A DNA stretch of 64,000 bases. It comes from Acidobacteriota bacterium (GTDB lineage Bacteria > Acidobacteriota > Polarisedimenticolia > Polarisedimenticolales > Polarisedimenticolaceae). The translations under genes and the position numbers were made by a program. This document shows positions 18,501 through 27,383 of the stretch, in pieces. Each line of letters opens with the position of its first letter. Within the stretch, counting starts at the first letter, position 1. Where the stretch lies: assembly GCA_029861955.1 (NCBI GenBank), contig JAOTYK010000018.1:20194-84193 (forward strand), given 5' to 3'. The notes under the pieces are model-generated. The model was given only the letters and a program-made list of their open reading frames with translations, searched no databases and had not been told where the DNA came from.

Positions 18501-20900
18501 TCCGCCGCCGGACTTCCCGTGGATCCGAACTGGATCGGGGAGTCGGATCAGGTGTCGGCCCAGTTTGGCTTCTCCGTCTCCGGTGCAGGAGATGTGAACG
18601 GTGACGGACACGCGGACCTGATCGTAGGATCCTATCGATTCGACGAGCTCGTGCCGGACGCCGGTCGGGCGTTCGTCTATCTGGGTACGGATACCGGATT
18701 TCCCACGACGCCTTCGTGGTCCGTCGGTTCGGACCAGGTGTTCGGTTCCTTCGGTTATTCGGTTTCCTCCGCCGGAGACGTCAACGGAGACGGCGTCGCC
18801 GACCTGATCATCGGCGCGTTGCAGTACGACGAGGCCGCTACCGATGGCGGTTCGGCGTTTCTGTACTTCGGCAACGACGGCGCCGGGACGACGATCGGGG
18901 CACAGCAACGCCGAGACGACGACCTGGCTCCGATCGGCTCCCCGGGTGTGAGCGACGTCGTGGATGGTTTCCGATTGGCGGCGATCGGGAGATCTCCGAT
19001 GGGTCGCGGACGCGTGCGACTGGAGTCCGAGGTCAAGCCATCCGGCATGCAGTTCGACGGTAGTCAAACCGGCGGCGGAGCATGGCTCGACAGTGGCCTG
19101 GTCGGCGCGTCGTTCAGCGAGACGGTCACCGGACTGCCGGGCGACACGGCGTATCACTGGCGTGCCCGAATCCGGTACGAACCGCTGACGTCTCCATTTC
19201 AGAGGCATGGACGATGGGTCAACGTCCCCGATCGCGGTCAGGAAGAGCGCGACCTGGTGCTCCGCGATTGCGTCGACGTGGACGGCGATGGATACGGTGT
19301 TACTGGAAGCCCCGCCTGTCCCGCCGGCGGTTCGCGGGACTGTGACGACGATGACTCGGGCGTGTTCGCCGGCGCGACACAGGTTTGTGACGGGCTCAAT
19401 ACCGATTGTCTCGATCCTGCCTGGCCCGCACTTCAAGACTTCGATGACGACGGTGACGAAGATCTCTGCGACAACTGCACCGACCAGGATGACGATGGGT
19501 TCGGCGATCCGGGATTCGGCAACGGTTGTGCCGACGACAACTGTCCGCGGGTTTCTAATCTCACCCAGGCCGATGGCGACGCCGACGGCGCCGGCGATGC
19601 CTGCGATACCTGCCCCGGGATCTCGGATCCGGGCCAGGCGGATGCCGATTTCGACGGTCGTGGCGACGCCTGCGACATCTGTCCGGCCGTGGGCAACGCC
19701 GGACAGTTCGATGGCGACGGCGACGGGCTCGGCGATGCCTGTGATCTCTGTCCGTTCCTCAGCGGTGGGGCCAATCTGGACAGCGACGGGGACGGAGTGG
19801 GCGAGCCGTGCGATCTATGTCCGGCGACCGCGGATGCGTTTCAGGTCGACACCGATGGCGATCTCGCCGGTGACGAGTGCGATCTTGATGACGACGCCGA
19901 CGGGCTCGACGATGATGTCGACAACTGTGTCGTCGCAGCCAACCCGCTTCAGGAAGATGTCGATGAGGACGGTGTCGGGGATCTCTGCGACAACTGCCCG
20001 ATGACGGCCAATACCAACCAATTCGATTTCGATCTCGACGGTATCGGGGTCCTCTGCGACACCTGTGTCGATAGCGACGGCGACGGCTTTGGCGACTTCG
20101 GGTCTGTCACCACCGATTGCCCCGAAGAGGACGACCTGTGCGTTCAGGACCCGCTGAACGATATCGATGGCGATCTTGTCTGCGGCAATCTCGATAGCTG
20201 CCCGTTTGCCGCCAACGCGTTGCAAGACTGTGACATGGACGCGAACACCGCTGACATGCAGTGCGACGATGACTCGGACGATGTGGGTAACGTTTGCGAT
20301 AACTGTCCCACGTTCGCAAACCCGGACCAGCGCGATACCGATCGTGACGGGGTAGGGGACCGCTGCGATCTCGACGACGACAACGACGGTGTCGATGACG
20401 TCGATGACCCGGATCCGGACGGCGACGGCGTATTGACCGACTTCGACGGTGACGGAGAGTACGAGCCCTGTGGGAGTGGCGGGCACCTGGGGTGTGACGA
20501 CAATTGCGCGAGTGTGGCCAACGGGAATCAACGCGACGTCGATTCAGACCTCGTGGGCGATGCCTGTGACGATGACGACGGGCAGGTCGAGGGGCTGAAC
20601 GTCGATACGATCGAGGTCGCGGGGCAGCGCATCGTGTACATGGACTGGCGGCCGGAGACGAGTGCGGCGTTCTACCTGGTCTATCGCGGGGATATCGCGA
20701 ATGTCGCCGTGAACGCCGGCGATTGCTTCGGACCGCCGCTGCTCCTCGCCGAACGGATCCTGCAGGACACCCCTGCGCCCGGCGCCGGGTTCTTCTACCT
20801 GGTCGGAACCCGCGGGAACGCGGGGGACGGCTCGTTGGGTCTGGACGGCCGGCAGCGGGCACGTCGACCCGGAACGACCTGTTCGTTGGTCCCGAGTTAG
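15501..20900 (+). CDS. Giant secreted FG-GAP / thrombospondin type 3 calcium-binding protein
   Basis: 1799 residues. A signal peptide spans about 1-34. Residues about 274-1100 hold 14 FG-GAP units, each about 63 residues and built on (A/G)GD(V/I)NGDG(F/Y)xD(V/L)xxGAP. FG-GAP repeats form integrin-alpha-like beta-propellers with a Ca2+ loop per blade, and 14 would fit two seven-bladed propellers. An Fn3-like segment (about 1140-1250) follows, then about ten thrombospondin type 3 units (about 1256-1693) with DNCP and D-x-D-x-DG-x-GD-x-CD, which bind Ca2+ and pair Cys. The last 90 residues form a separate domain ending GTTCSLVPS. No LPXTG motif or membrane anchor is seen. Likely a surface or released adhesin; its ligand is unknown. 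Confidence 0.88.
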   Translation: MPRPSFVSRSITPTLGIFFWTLVGIAGFVSAATADDDAWWQKVQADIADGEYAVRQQVDEQGSRLQAPNRAQGFRSTFDRRGVSLEPRDVVRSTLADDAWSWGLSLTRISRGGIGRQDVEALAPIADRRAPNRVHYPRAGHDEWFVNDPEGLEHGFTFYTPPRPGGEKTGDLRLELELSGTLSARLDSDRRGADFLDASGQRRLRYAGLQVNDATGAELSAWMEAWNRAGRRGLTIRVDDRDAVYPIVVDPLATVPGWTSDGDLAGAAHGAAATGVGDVNDDGFDDIVVAAPRFDGGLVDEGRVQLFLGAAGGPGTTPAWTVEGEQAGALFGSSVAAAGDLNGDGIADLAIGAEAYLTGGGGRDGAAYAYLGSSSGPALVADWMVESPLGMTLGDDRFGASVAAAGDIDGDGFGDLIIGAPGYGQPESAEGAAALFLGSAVLPATTPAWLFEGDQIDAAVGTSVAWAGDINGDGFADVVVGAPGYNDLPVGEGTAFAFYGGAGGLASTPDWSFDSNQPDAGLGGSVASAGDVNGDGFSDVIVGAEGFDAATVDSGRSFVFHGSAAGLSVGPDWFRSPFQPQGSLGGLRSGRSVASAGDINGDGYADVIVGIPFGNANDSDGAVEAFYGSSDGLALQRAWIASGGQTGSEFGAQVATAGDVNGDGFSDLLVGAPAFDDVAIDEGRTHLFFGGPEGPATDASWQVDGMADFDQLGRSVSGAGDVNGDGFADVIVGAYLVDGVGPQSGRALVYHGNPSGLSAMADWSADGDRAEGLFGYSVSGLGDINGDGYDDVAVGAAFHDNGESDEGRVFVYHGSPTGLAAIPAWDAEGDQIDALFGAAVAGAGDVNGDGYADLLIGAVLHDEMFEDEGRALVYHGSADGLSLVADWTADGAQAEALLGRSVAGAGDINGDGYDDVVVGLPRYDDGQFDEGQARLYLGSAGGLDSSAVWTFSGDQTQALLGNSVTGVGDINGDGFADVVIGAPLQENGEIDEGCAFAFYGSAAGLPVDPNWIGESDQVSAQFGFSVSGAGDVNGDGHADLIVGSYRFDELVPDAGRAFVYLGTDTGFPTTPSWSVGSDQVFGSFGYSVSSAGDVNGDGVADLIIGALQYDEAATDGGSAFLYFGNDGAGTTIGAQQRRDDDLAPIGSPGVSDVVDGFRLAAIGRSPMGRGRVRLESEVKPSGMQFDGSQTGGGAWLDSGLVGASFSETVTGLPGDTAYHWRARIRYEPLTSPFQRHGRWVNVPDRGQEERDLVLRDCVDVDGDGYGVTGSPACPAGGSRDCDDDDSGVFAGATQVCDGLNTDCLDPAWPALQDFDDDGDEDLCDNCTDQDDDGFGDPGFGNGCADDNCPRVSNLTQADGDADGAGDACDTCPGISDPGQADADFDGRGDACDICPAVGNAGQFDGDGDGLGDACDLCPFLSGGANLDSDGDGVGEPCDLCPATADAFQVDTDGDLAGDECDLDDDADGLDDDVDNCVVAANPLQEDVDEDGVGDLCDNCPMTANTNQFDFDLDGIGVLCDTCVDSDGDGFGDFGSVTTDCPEEDDLCVQDPLNDIDGDLVCGNLDSCPFAANALQDCDMDANTADMQCDDDSDDVGNVCDNCPTFANPDQRDTDRDGVGDRCDLDDDNDGVDDVDDPDPDGDGVLTDFDGDGEYEPCGSGGHLGCDDNCASVANGNQRDVDSDLVGDACDDDDGQVEGLNVDTIEVAGQRIVYMDWRPETSAAFYLVYRGDIANVAVNAGDCFGPPLLLAERILQDTPAPGAGFFYLVGTRGNAGDGSLGLDGRQRARRPGTTCSLVPS

Positions 20901-21577
20901 CCGGGCGTCGTCTCGGCCATCAACAACATGGTGGTTGGGTCCAACGCCAGCTTCAATTCCGAGACATCCGTGTTCTCGTGATCCTTGTGTAGGCCGACAT
21001 GGACGGCGTTTCCGTCGTGGGCCATGGTCAGGATCACGTCCACCGAACCCTCGAGCCGAGCAATCGGTTCCGGGACGCCTCGGGAGTTGCGCTCCGCACT
21101 GCGGGTCGTCACGGCAGACATCCACAGCTCGCAGTGGAATTCCGAGGCGATCTCTCGCAGTTTCGCGAGGTCCTCGTCGCTGCTGGATGCGAAGGGGAAG
21201 CCCTCGAGGATGATGGCCGTAGGCTCGAAATTGTCGGTCTCTTTCCAGAAGTTGACGATCTCCTTCAGCTTGGCGGGGCTGAAGTTCACGGCGCGCGAGC
21301 ATTGGATGCGACGATTACGCTCGCAGTCGAGACGGGCCTGCCACACATCCTCGAGTTCCTGCGAATGCGCCAGGTCCTGGAAGATGTCGTCGTAGAACGC
21401 GACGACCTTCTCGAGTGGCTGGTCGAGGGTGACGTGCAGCACGTTCTTCCCGCGCATCAGGTCGTCGAGGGCCACGCCGACAAGAAAAGCCGTCTTGCCG
21501 ACGCCGTGTCGGGCGATGACGACGCCGAGTTTGCCGAGCCCGAGCCCACCGTGCATGGACTGCTCGAGGACGCGCAA
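20897..21577 (-). CDS. RecA/KaiC-like P-loop ATPase
   Basis: 226 residues. Walker A is ARHGVGKTAF (about 22-31). The Walker B strand reads TAIILEGF, with Glu where RecA-like enzymes usually have Asp. The fold order (P-loop, LHVTLDQPLEKV, central helices, Walker B, then a sensor-like MSAVTTRS) resembles DnaB/KaiC-type ATPases. The start appears to be TTG 21577: an in-frame stop lies at 21611-21613 and there is no ATG or GTG between; ATG 21556 is the alternative. It follows EF-G on the same strand by 54 bases and shares its stop codon region with the convergent giant gene. Function unknown. Confidence 0.75.
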   Translation of the reverse strand: MRVLEQSMHGGLGLGKLGVVIARHGVGKTAFLVGVALDDLMRGKNVLHVTLDQPLEKVVAFYDDIFQDLAHSQELEDVWQARLDCERNRRIQCSRAVNFSPAKLKEIVNFWKETDNFEPTAIILEGFPFASSSDEDLAKLREIASEFHCELWMSAVTTRSAERNSRGVPEPIARLEGSVDVILTMAHDGNAVHVGLHKDHENTDVSELKLALDPTTMLLMAETTPG

Positions 21578-21631
21578 CGGGCTTCGATCATTAGTTCTTT
21601 TCGGTGCATTTCAAATGACTCCAGGAAGCCG

Positions 21632-23710
21632 TCAGGCGTTGGCCTTTTCCTTGCGATATTTCTCGATGAGCTCTTCCGAGATCTCATTGGGAACGGGGGC
21701 GTACTTCGCGAACTCCATCGTGTACTCCGCCTTGCCCTGGGTCGCGGACCGCAGGTCGGTGGAGTATCCGAACATCTCGGAGAGCGGGACATCCGCGTCG
21801 ACGCGAACGAAGCCCTCTTCCTCGGTTGTGCCGGCGATGACCGCGCGGCGTTGCATGACCGTCTTCACGAACACGCCCTGGAACTCTCCCGGGCCCTCGA
21901 TGGAGACTCTCATGATCGGTTCCAGGATGACGGGCTTGGCCCTCATGTAGACCTCGCGGAAGGCACCACGACCGGCGGCCTGGAACGCGTTGTCCGACGA
22001 GTCCACTGCATGGGAGTTGCCGTCGTTGATGTCGACGCGAAGTCCCGTGACCGGGAAGCCGATGAGGAGACCGGTCTTCATCATCGACTTGAAGCCCTTG
22101 TCCACCGAGGGGATGTACTCGCCGGGGATCGCCCCACCGCGAATACTGTCGACAAACTCGTAGTCGCCGTTCTCCATCGGTTCGATGTAACCGGCGACAC
22201 GGCCGTACTGGCCGGCACCACCGGTCTGCTTCTTGTGCGTGTAGTTGAACTCGGCCCGCCGACTGATCGCCTCGCGGTAGGCCACCTGCGGGGCGCCGAC
22301 CTCGACCTCGGCCTTGTACTCGCGCTTCATCCGTTCGACGTAGACGTCGAGGTGAAGCTCGCCCATTCCGGAGATGATCGTCTCCAGCGACTCCTCATCC
22401 ACCCGGCTGCGGAACGTCGGGTCTTCCTTCATGAATCGATTGAGCGCCTTGGCGAGGTTGGCCTCTGCCTTGCGATCTTTCGCCTTGATCGAGAGATGGA
22501 TGACCGGCTCCGGCACATGCATCGACGTCATCGCGACCCGGCGGCCATTGGTGAAGGTGTCGCCCGATGCGCAATCGATGCCGAACAGGGCGACGATGTC
22601 ACCGGCGCTGGCGTGAGTGATGTCTTCCATCTCGTCCGAATGCATGCGGACCAGACGACCGACACGGACACCCTTGCCCGTCCGCGTGTTGACGATCTCG
22701 TCTCCCTTCTTGAGGGAGCCCTCGTAGAGGCGGACGTAGGTCAACTGACCGAATCGACCCTCTTCAAGCTTGAACGCGAGAGAAACCAACGGCTTCGACG
22801 GATCGCTGTGCAGCGGAACGGGTTTCTCGTCGTCCTCGATGTCGATGGCGACGTTTTCGATCTCGTCGGGAGCAGGGAGGAACGCGTTGACCGCGTCGAG
22901 CAGCAGTTGGACACCCTTGTTCTTGTAGGCGGAGCCCATCAGCACCGGAGTGAGGCCGAGGGAGAGTACGCCACGACGGATGGCCGTCCGTAGCATCTCG
23001 TTGTCCACCTTCTCTTCCAGGATGGCCTCCATCAGTTCGTCGGAGTGCATCGAGGCTGCATCTAGAAGGATCTCACGATACTCGGTCGCACGCTCGACCA
23101 TATCTTCCGGAACATCCTCGACCCGGATCGTTTCCCCTGCCTCGCCGTCGAAATAGGAGGCTTTCATCTCGATGAGGTCCACGACGCCGACGTGTTTGTC
23201 CTCGAGCCCGATCGGGAGCTGCAGGAGGACCGCGTTCAGCTTCAGCTTTTCGCGAAGCTCCCCGCAGACCTTGATCGGGTTGGCACCCGACCGATCGAGT
23301 TTGTTGACAAACGCCAGGCGCGGCACCTTGTAGCGACGCATCTGCCGATCGACGGTGATCGACTGGGACTGAACGCCGGCCACGGAGCAGAGCACCAGAA
23401 CCGCGCCATCCAGCACACGCAGCGATCGTTCAACTTCGATGGTGAAGTCGACGTGACCGGGGGTGTCGATGATGTTGATGTGGTGGTCTTTCCACTCACA
23501 GTGGGTCGCGGCCGAGGCAATGGTGATGCCACGCTCACGCTCCAACTCCATCGAATCCATCTTTGCCCCGACGCCGTCTTTACCCTTGACGTCGTGAATC
23601 TTGCGGATTCGGTTTGTGTAGAACAGAACACGTTCGGTCAGCGTCGTCTTGCCCGAGTCGATATGGGCGCTGATGCCGATGTTCCTGAGCTTGCTGAGAT
23701 CCTGGCTCAC
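21632..23710 (-). CDS. fusA: Elongation factor G, mitochondrial/spd type
   Basis: GTPase that drives ribosomal translocation. 692 residues with the full five-domain EF-G layout. G1 reads AHIDSGKTT, where ordinary bacterial EF-G has AHIDAGKTT, and the following [20 protein letters not shown] segment is the form found in mitochondrial EF-G1 and its spdEFG1 relatives. G3 DTPGHVDFT and G4 NKLDR are intact. GTG 23710 has AAAGG seven bases upstream and gives [12 protein letters not shown]; the in-frame extension to 23818 looks non-coding. A separate recycling EF-G2 would be expected elsewhere, as in that subfamily. Confidence 0.95.
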   Translation of the reverse strand: MSQDLSKLRNIGISAHIDSGKTTLTERVLFYTNRIRKIHDVKGKDGVGAKMDSMELERERGITIASAATHCEWKDHHINIIDTPGHVDFTIEVERSLRVLDGAVLVLCSVAGVQSQSITVDRQMRRYKVPRLAFVNKLDRSGANPIKVCGELREKLKLNAVLLQLPIGLEDKHVGVVDLIEMKASYFDGEAGETIRVEDVPEDMVERATEYREILLDAASMHSDELMEAILEEKVDNEMLRTAIRRGVLSLGLTPVLMGSAYKNKGVQLLLDAVNAFLPAPDEIENVAIDIEDDEKPVPLHSDPSKPLVSLAFKLEEGRFGQLTYVRLYEGSLKKGDEIVNTRTGKGVRVGRLVRMHSDEMEDITHASAGDIVALFGIDCASGDTFTNGRRVAMTSMHVPEPVIHLSIKAKDRKAEANLAKALNRFMKEDPTFRSRVDEESLETIISGMGELHLDVYVERMKREYKAEVEVGAPQVAYREAISRRAEFNYTHKKQTGGAGQYGRVAGYIEPMENGDYEFVDSIRGGAIPGEYIPSVDKGFKSMMKTGLLIGFPVTGLRVDINDGNSHAVDSSDNAFQAAGRGAFREVYMRAKPVILEPIMRVSIEGPGEFQGVFVKTVMQRRAVIAGTTEEEGFVRVDADVPLSEMFGYSTDLRSATQGKAEYTMEFAKYAPVPNEISEELIEKYRKEKANA

Positions 23711-23931
23711 GGTACTACCTTTCGTCGAGTTTCCGTTTCCACACGCCTCGACGGATCGATGCGAGGTGTCGGTCGGGAATACCTGACTCTTGGTTTGGGA
23801 AGGCCCGCCTTCGCACACCGATGCGTCGCGGTGCCGGTCTCTCCGATTACATGGAATGGCGACCCACGGGGGACGGCCATCCGACCGGGCGGCATTCTAG
23901 CGAATACCGACGTTTTCCGCACGGGGTCCGA

Positions 23932-24687
23932 TCAACCGTCCTCGGTTCGGGCCAGGCTGGCGCGGACCAGGTCCCGATTGAGCCTGGCGATGAACTCGAC
24001 CCCGATCTCCTTGGGGCAGGCGTTCTGGCAGGCGCCATGGTTGGTGCAGCTGCCGAAACCCTCCTCGTCCATCTGGGCCACCATCCCCCGAACCCGGTCG
24101 GTCCGTTCGGGGCGGCCCTGGGGCAGGAGGTTCAGATGGCCCGATTTTGCCGCGGTGAACAGCATCGCCGAGGCGTTGGGGCAGGCGGCGACGCAGGCCC
24201 CACAGCCGATGCAGGACGAGGCATCGAGCGCCTTCTCGGTGACCTCCTTGGCGATGGGGAGGGCATTGGCGTCGGGGGCGTTTCCGGTGTTGACCGACAC
24301 AAAGCCCCCGGACTGGACGATCCGATCGAAGGCCGACCGATCGACGACAAGATCTCGCTGGACCGGGAAGGCCTGGGCCCGCCATGGCTCGACCCACACC
24401 TCCTGCCCGTCCGTGAAGCTACGCATGTGCAGCTGGCAGGTGGTCGTCGCGCGTCGAGGCCCGTGGGGTGCGCCGTTGATCACCATGCCGCAGGAGCCGC
24501 AGATGCCCTCGCGGCAGTCGTGATCGAAGGCGACGGGGTCCTGGCCCTCGCCGGCGAGTCGCTCGTTGAGAACGTCCAGCATCTCCAGGAACGATGCGTG
24601 CTCGCTGATCTCCTGGACTTCATAGCGCACGAAGCGACCGGCGTCGTCCCGCCCCGATTGACGCCACACGTGGAGGATCAGGTTCAT
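23932..24687 (-). CDS. sdhB: Succinate dehydrogenase iron-sulfur subunit
   Basis: Carries electrons from SdhA flavin to the membrane quinone site. 251 residues. The N-terminal [2Fe-2S] domain has C58-x4-C63-x2-C66 and C84; the C-terminal domain has [12 protein letters not shown] and [15 protein letters not shown] for the [4Fe-4S] and [3Fe-4S] clusters. It overlaps the sdhA stop by 4 bp. It is the last gene of a C-A-B operon; the 221 bases between its stop and the EF-G start hold no gene. Confidence 0.95.
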   Translation of the reverse strand: MNLILHVWRQSGRDDAGRFVRYEVQEISEHASFLEMLDVLNERLAGEGQDPVAFDHDCREGICGSCGMVINGAPHGPRRATTTCQLHMRSFTDGQEVWVEPWRAQAFPVQRDLVVDRSAFDRIVQSGGFVSVNTGNAPDANALPIAKEVTEKALDASSCIGCGACVAACPNASAMLFTAAKSGHLNLLPQGRPERTDRVRGMVAQMDEEGFGSCTNHGACQNACPKEIGVEFIARLNRDLVRASLARTEDG

Positions 24688-26597
24688 TTGTAACTCCGCT
24701 GCGCCAGTGCCACGTTCTCGAAGACCAGAGGCTCGCGATGGTGGCTGGGGGTCGCACCCTCACCTTCGTGGGCCCAGACGGAGGCGTAGGCGTAGTCCTC
24801 GTCGTTCCGGAGCGCCTCCCCCTCTTCCGTCTGGTATTCCTCGCGGAAGTGGGCGCCGCAAGACTCGTTTCGACCGAGTGCGTCGCGACACATCAGCTCT
24901 GCCAGCTCGAAGAAGTCGGCGACGCGACCCGCGTTCTCCAGCTGTTGGTTCAGCTCCGCCCCGTTCCCCGGAACCGTGATGTCGGCCCAGAACTGCTGAC
25001 GCAGTTGAGCGATCTTGCCGATGGCATCCTCGAGGCCGGCGCGATTGCGGGACATCCCGCAGTGATTCCAGACGATGCGCCCGAGCTCCCGGTGGAACGA
25101 GTCGGCGGTGCGCGAGCCCTTGTTCTCGATGAAATGCTTGATCCGGGCACCGACCTCTGTCTCGACCTGCTTGCACACGCCGTCCTCGGGATCGACACCG
25201 TGTCGCGGTTTCCGGGCGAGGTAGTCGCCGATGGTGTAGGGCAGGATGAAGTAGCCGTCCGCCAGACCCTGCATCAGTGCGCTGGCACCGAGCCGATTGG
25301 CACCGTGATCGGAGAAGTTGGCCTCGCCGATCGTAAACAGACCCGGAACGGTGGTCATCAGGTTGTAGTCGACCCACAGACCGCCCATCGAGTAGTGGGG
25401 CGCCGGATAGATCCGCATCGGGGTCTCGACCGGACTCTCGCCGGTGATTCGCTGATACATGTCGAACAGGTTGCCGTAACGCTCGCGTACCACCGATTCG
25501 CCCAGGCGGGAGATGGCATCCGCGAAATCGAGGTAGACGCCGTTCTTGAGCTCGCCGACGCCGTGACCCCGATCGACCATCTCCTTGGCACGCCGTGACG
25601 AGATGTCTCTTGGGCTCAGGTTGCCGAAGCTGGGGTAGATCCGCTCCAGGTAGTAGTCCCGTTCCGCATCCGGAATCTCGGCAGGCGTCCGCCGATCCTC
25701 GCCGGTCCGCGGAACCCAGATGCGGCCATCGTTACGCAACGACTCGCTCATCAGCGTCAGCTTCGACTGGTACTCGCCGCTGGCCGGAATACAGGTGGGG
25801 TGGATCTGGGTGAAGCAGGGGTTGGCGAAGCCGGCGCCACGTCGATGGGCACGCCACCCGGCTGTGACGTTGCAGGCCATCGCATTCGTCGAGAGGTAGA
25901 AGACGTTGCAGTACCCGCCGGTCGCAAGCACGACGGCATCGGCCGTAAAGGAACGGATCGACCCGGTGGTCAGGTTTCGCGTGACGATGCCGCAGGCGCG
26001 CCCCTCATGGACGATCACGTCGAGCATCTCGGTGCGGGTATGCATCTGGACTCTACCGGCGGCGATCTGCCGAGAGAGGGCCTGGTAGGCACCGAGGAGC
26101 AGTTGCTGACCCGTCTGCCCGCGGGCGTAGAACGTGCGGGAGACCTGTGCGCCGCCGAAGCTGCGATTCGCCAGGAGCCCACCGTAGTCACGCGCAAACG
26201 GAACACCCTGTGCGACGCATTGATCGATGATGTTGACGCTGACCTGCGCCAGGCGGTGCACGTTGGCCTCGCGCGACCGAAAGTCGCCACCCTTGACCGT
26301 GTCGTAGAACAACCGAAACACGCTGTCGCCGTCGTTCTGGTAGTTCTTGGCTGCGTTGATGCCCCCCTGCGCCGCGATGCTGTGGGCACGTCTCGGGCTG
26401 TCATGAAACGTGAAGCACTGAACCCCGTAGCCCAGTTCGGCCATCGTGGCCGATGCGGAGGCGCCGGCGAGACCGGAGCCGACGACGATGACATTGAAAC
26501 GACGCTTGTTGGCAGGATTGACGAGTTTTAGATCGAAGCGGTGGCGATCCCACTTGTCGGCGATCGGACCACCCGGGACGCGTGCGTTCAATTCCAT
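24684..26597 (-). CDS. sdhA: Succinate dehydrogenase flavoprotein subunit
   Basis: Oxidises succinate to fumarate with covalent FAD. 637 residues. The dinucleotide fold starts [14 protein letters not shown] (about 37-50). [15 protein letters not shown] holds the His that would bind FAD, and the catalytic His/Arg region is HPTCIP...; a C-terminal helical domain follows. The single-membrane-subunit gene order (C-A-B) marks the type B enzyme also found in Bacillus and Wolinella, which can run as fumarate reductase; direction is not readable here. Confidence 0.95.
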   Translation of the reverse strand: MELNARVPGGPIADKWDRHRFDLKLVNPANKRRFNVIVVGSGLAGASASATMAELGYGVQCFTFHDSPRRAHSIAAQGGINAAKNYQNDGDSVFRLFYDTVKGGDFRSREANVHRLAQVSVNIIDQCVAQGVPFARDYGGLLANRSFGGAQVSRTFYARGQTGQQLLLGAYQALSRQIAAGRVQMHTRTEMLDVIVHEGRACGIVTRNLTTGSIRSFTADAVVLATGGYCNVFYLSTNAMACNVTAGWRAHRRGAGFANPCFTQIHPTCIPASGEYQSKLTLMSESLRNDGRIWVPRTGEDRRTPAEIPDAERDYYLERIYPSFGNLSPRDISSRRAKEMVDRGHGVGELKNGVYLDFADAISRLGESVVRERYGNLFDMYQRITGESPVETPMRIYPAPHYSMGGLWVDYNLMTTVPGLFTIGEANFSDHGANRLGASALMQGLADGYFILPYTIGDYLARKPRHGVDPEDGVCKQVETEVGARIKHFIENKGSRTADSFHRELGRIVWNHCGMSRNRAGLEDAIGKIAQLRQQFWADITVPGNGAELNQQLENAGRVADFFELAELMCRDALGRNESCGAHFREEYQTEEGEALRNDEDYAYASVWAHEGEGATPSHHREPLVFENVALAQRSYK

Positions 26598-26627
26598 ATC
26601 AAATCTCGATGATTCGCGGCTGGCCCA

Positions 26628-27308
26628 TTAGCGAACCAGTCCGGTCAGCACGGCAAGCGGGATAGAAATGTTTCCGGTCGCGACGATGATGGCGAAGCCG
26701 GCGGCGACAGGGCGTCGACATCGAACCACCCATGGCGTCTCGATGCCCAGCGTCTGGGTCATGCTCCAGACGCCGTGATACAGGTGGAGCGATAGCGGGA
26801 TCATCGCGAAAACGTAGGCCAGCGCGATGGGCCACTGGCGGAATCCGAAGACGACCCGGGCATAGACGGAATGTTCATCATCGGCAGGCATGTGTACGAC
26901 GCCGAGCGTCAGGTGCAGCAAGTGATAGACGATGAACGCCAGGACGATCAGCCCTCCCCATCGCATCGTTCGCGAGGCGTAGCTGAATGCCAGGTCGTTG
27001 TCCTTGCGATAGTTCACCGGTCTGGCGCCGCGGCTCAGTCGGGTCAGTGAGGCCGCGCAGCGGATATGAACGGCGACCGCAATCAGCAGAGCCAGGCGCG
27101 CCAACCAGAGAGCCTGGTGCGAGCCGAGTATCGGGGCCCCCATCACCTCCAGGAACTCCGCGTAGGCATCGTACTTGTCGGCCCCCTGATAGATCTTCAG
27201 GTTGCCCAGCATGTGGAAGAAGACGAAGCCGAGAAGGGCGAACCCTGACAGGGCCATCAGGAGCTTCTTTCCCACCGTGCTGTCGAGGAGTTTCAGTGCG
27301 CGACGCAT
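26628..27308 (-). CDS. sdhC: Succinate dehydrogenase cytochrome b subunit, type B
   Basis: Membrane anchor and quinone site. 226 residues with five predicted TM helices; His in FFHMLGNL, AVHIRCA, VYHLLHLTLG and LHLYHGVWSM are suitable ligands for two b haems. ATG 27308 begins MRRALKLLDSTVGKK, the usual N-terminus. No ribosome-binding site precedes it, and the predicted transcription start is only about 4 bases upstream. The 45-codon in-frame extension to 27443 would run into the divergent helicase gene and was rejected. Confidence 0.92.
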   Translation of the reverse strand: MRRALKLLDSTVGKKLLMALSGFALLGFVFFHMLGNLKIYQGADKYDAYAEFLEVMGAPILGSHQALWLARLALLIAVAVHIRCAASLTRLSRGARPVNYRKDNDLAFSYASRTMRWGGLIVLAFIVYHLLHLTLGVVHMPADDEHSVYARVVFGFRQWPIALAYVFAMIPLSLHLYHGVWSMTQTLGIETPWVVRCRRPVAAGFAIIVATGNISIPLAVLTGLVR

Positions 27309-27318
27309 TGCGTGCCGG

Positions 27319-27348
27319 ATGATAAGGCAATCCCTCAAGGAGGTGCAA
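27319..27348 (-). promoter_or_regulatory. Promoter of sdhCAB, near-leaderless
   Basis: TTGCAC (27343-27348), an 18-bp spacer and TATCAT (27319-27324) on the minus strand. The predicted start (about 27312) leaves four bases before the sdhC ATG. Confidence 0.5.
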
Positions 27349-27383
27349 GAATCGCGTGCGATAATGGACAGTACGGGAGTCCG

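Noticed and set aside
16320..18840. Regular DNA-level repetition of about 190 bases, considered as a tandem repeat or CRISPR array
   Set aside because: The units stay in frame, vary in sequence and encode FG-GAP blades; there are no identical short repeats with unique spacers.
20999..22993. 664-codon frame on the plus strand opposite EF-G and the ATPase
   Set aside because: Shadow of two genes with intact motifs on the other strand; the composition is His/Asp/Leu-rich, typical of reverse frames.
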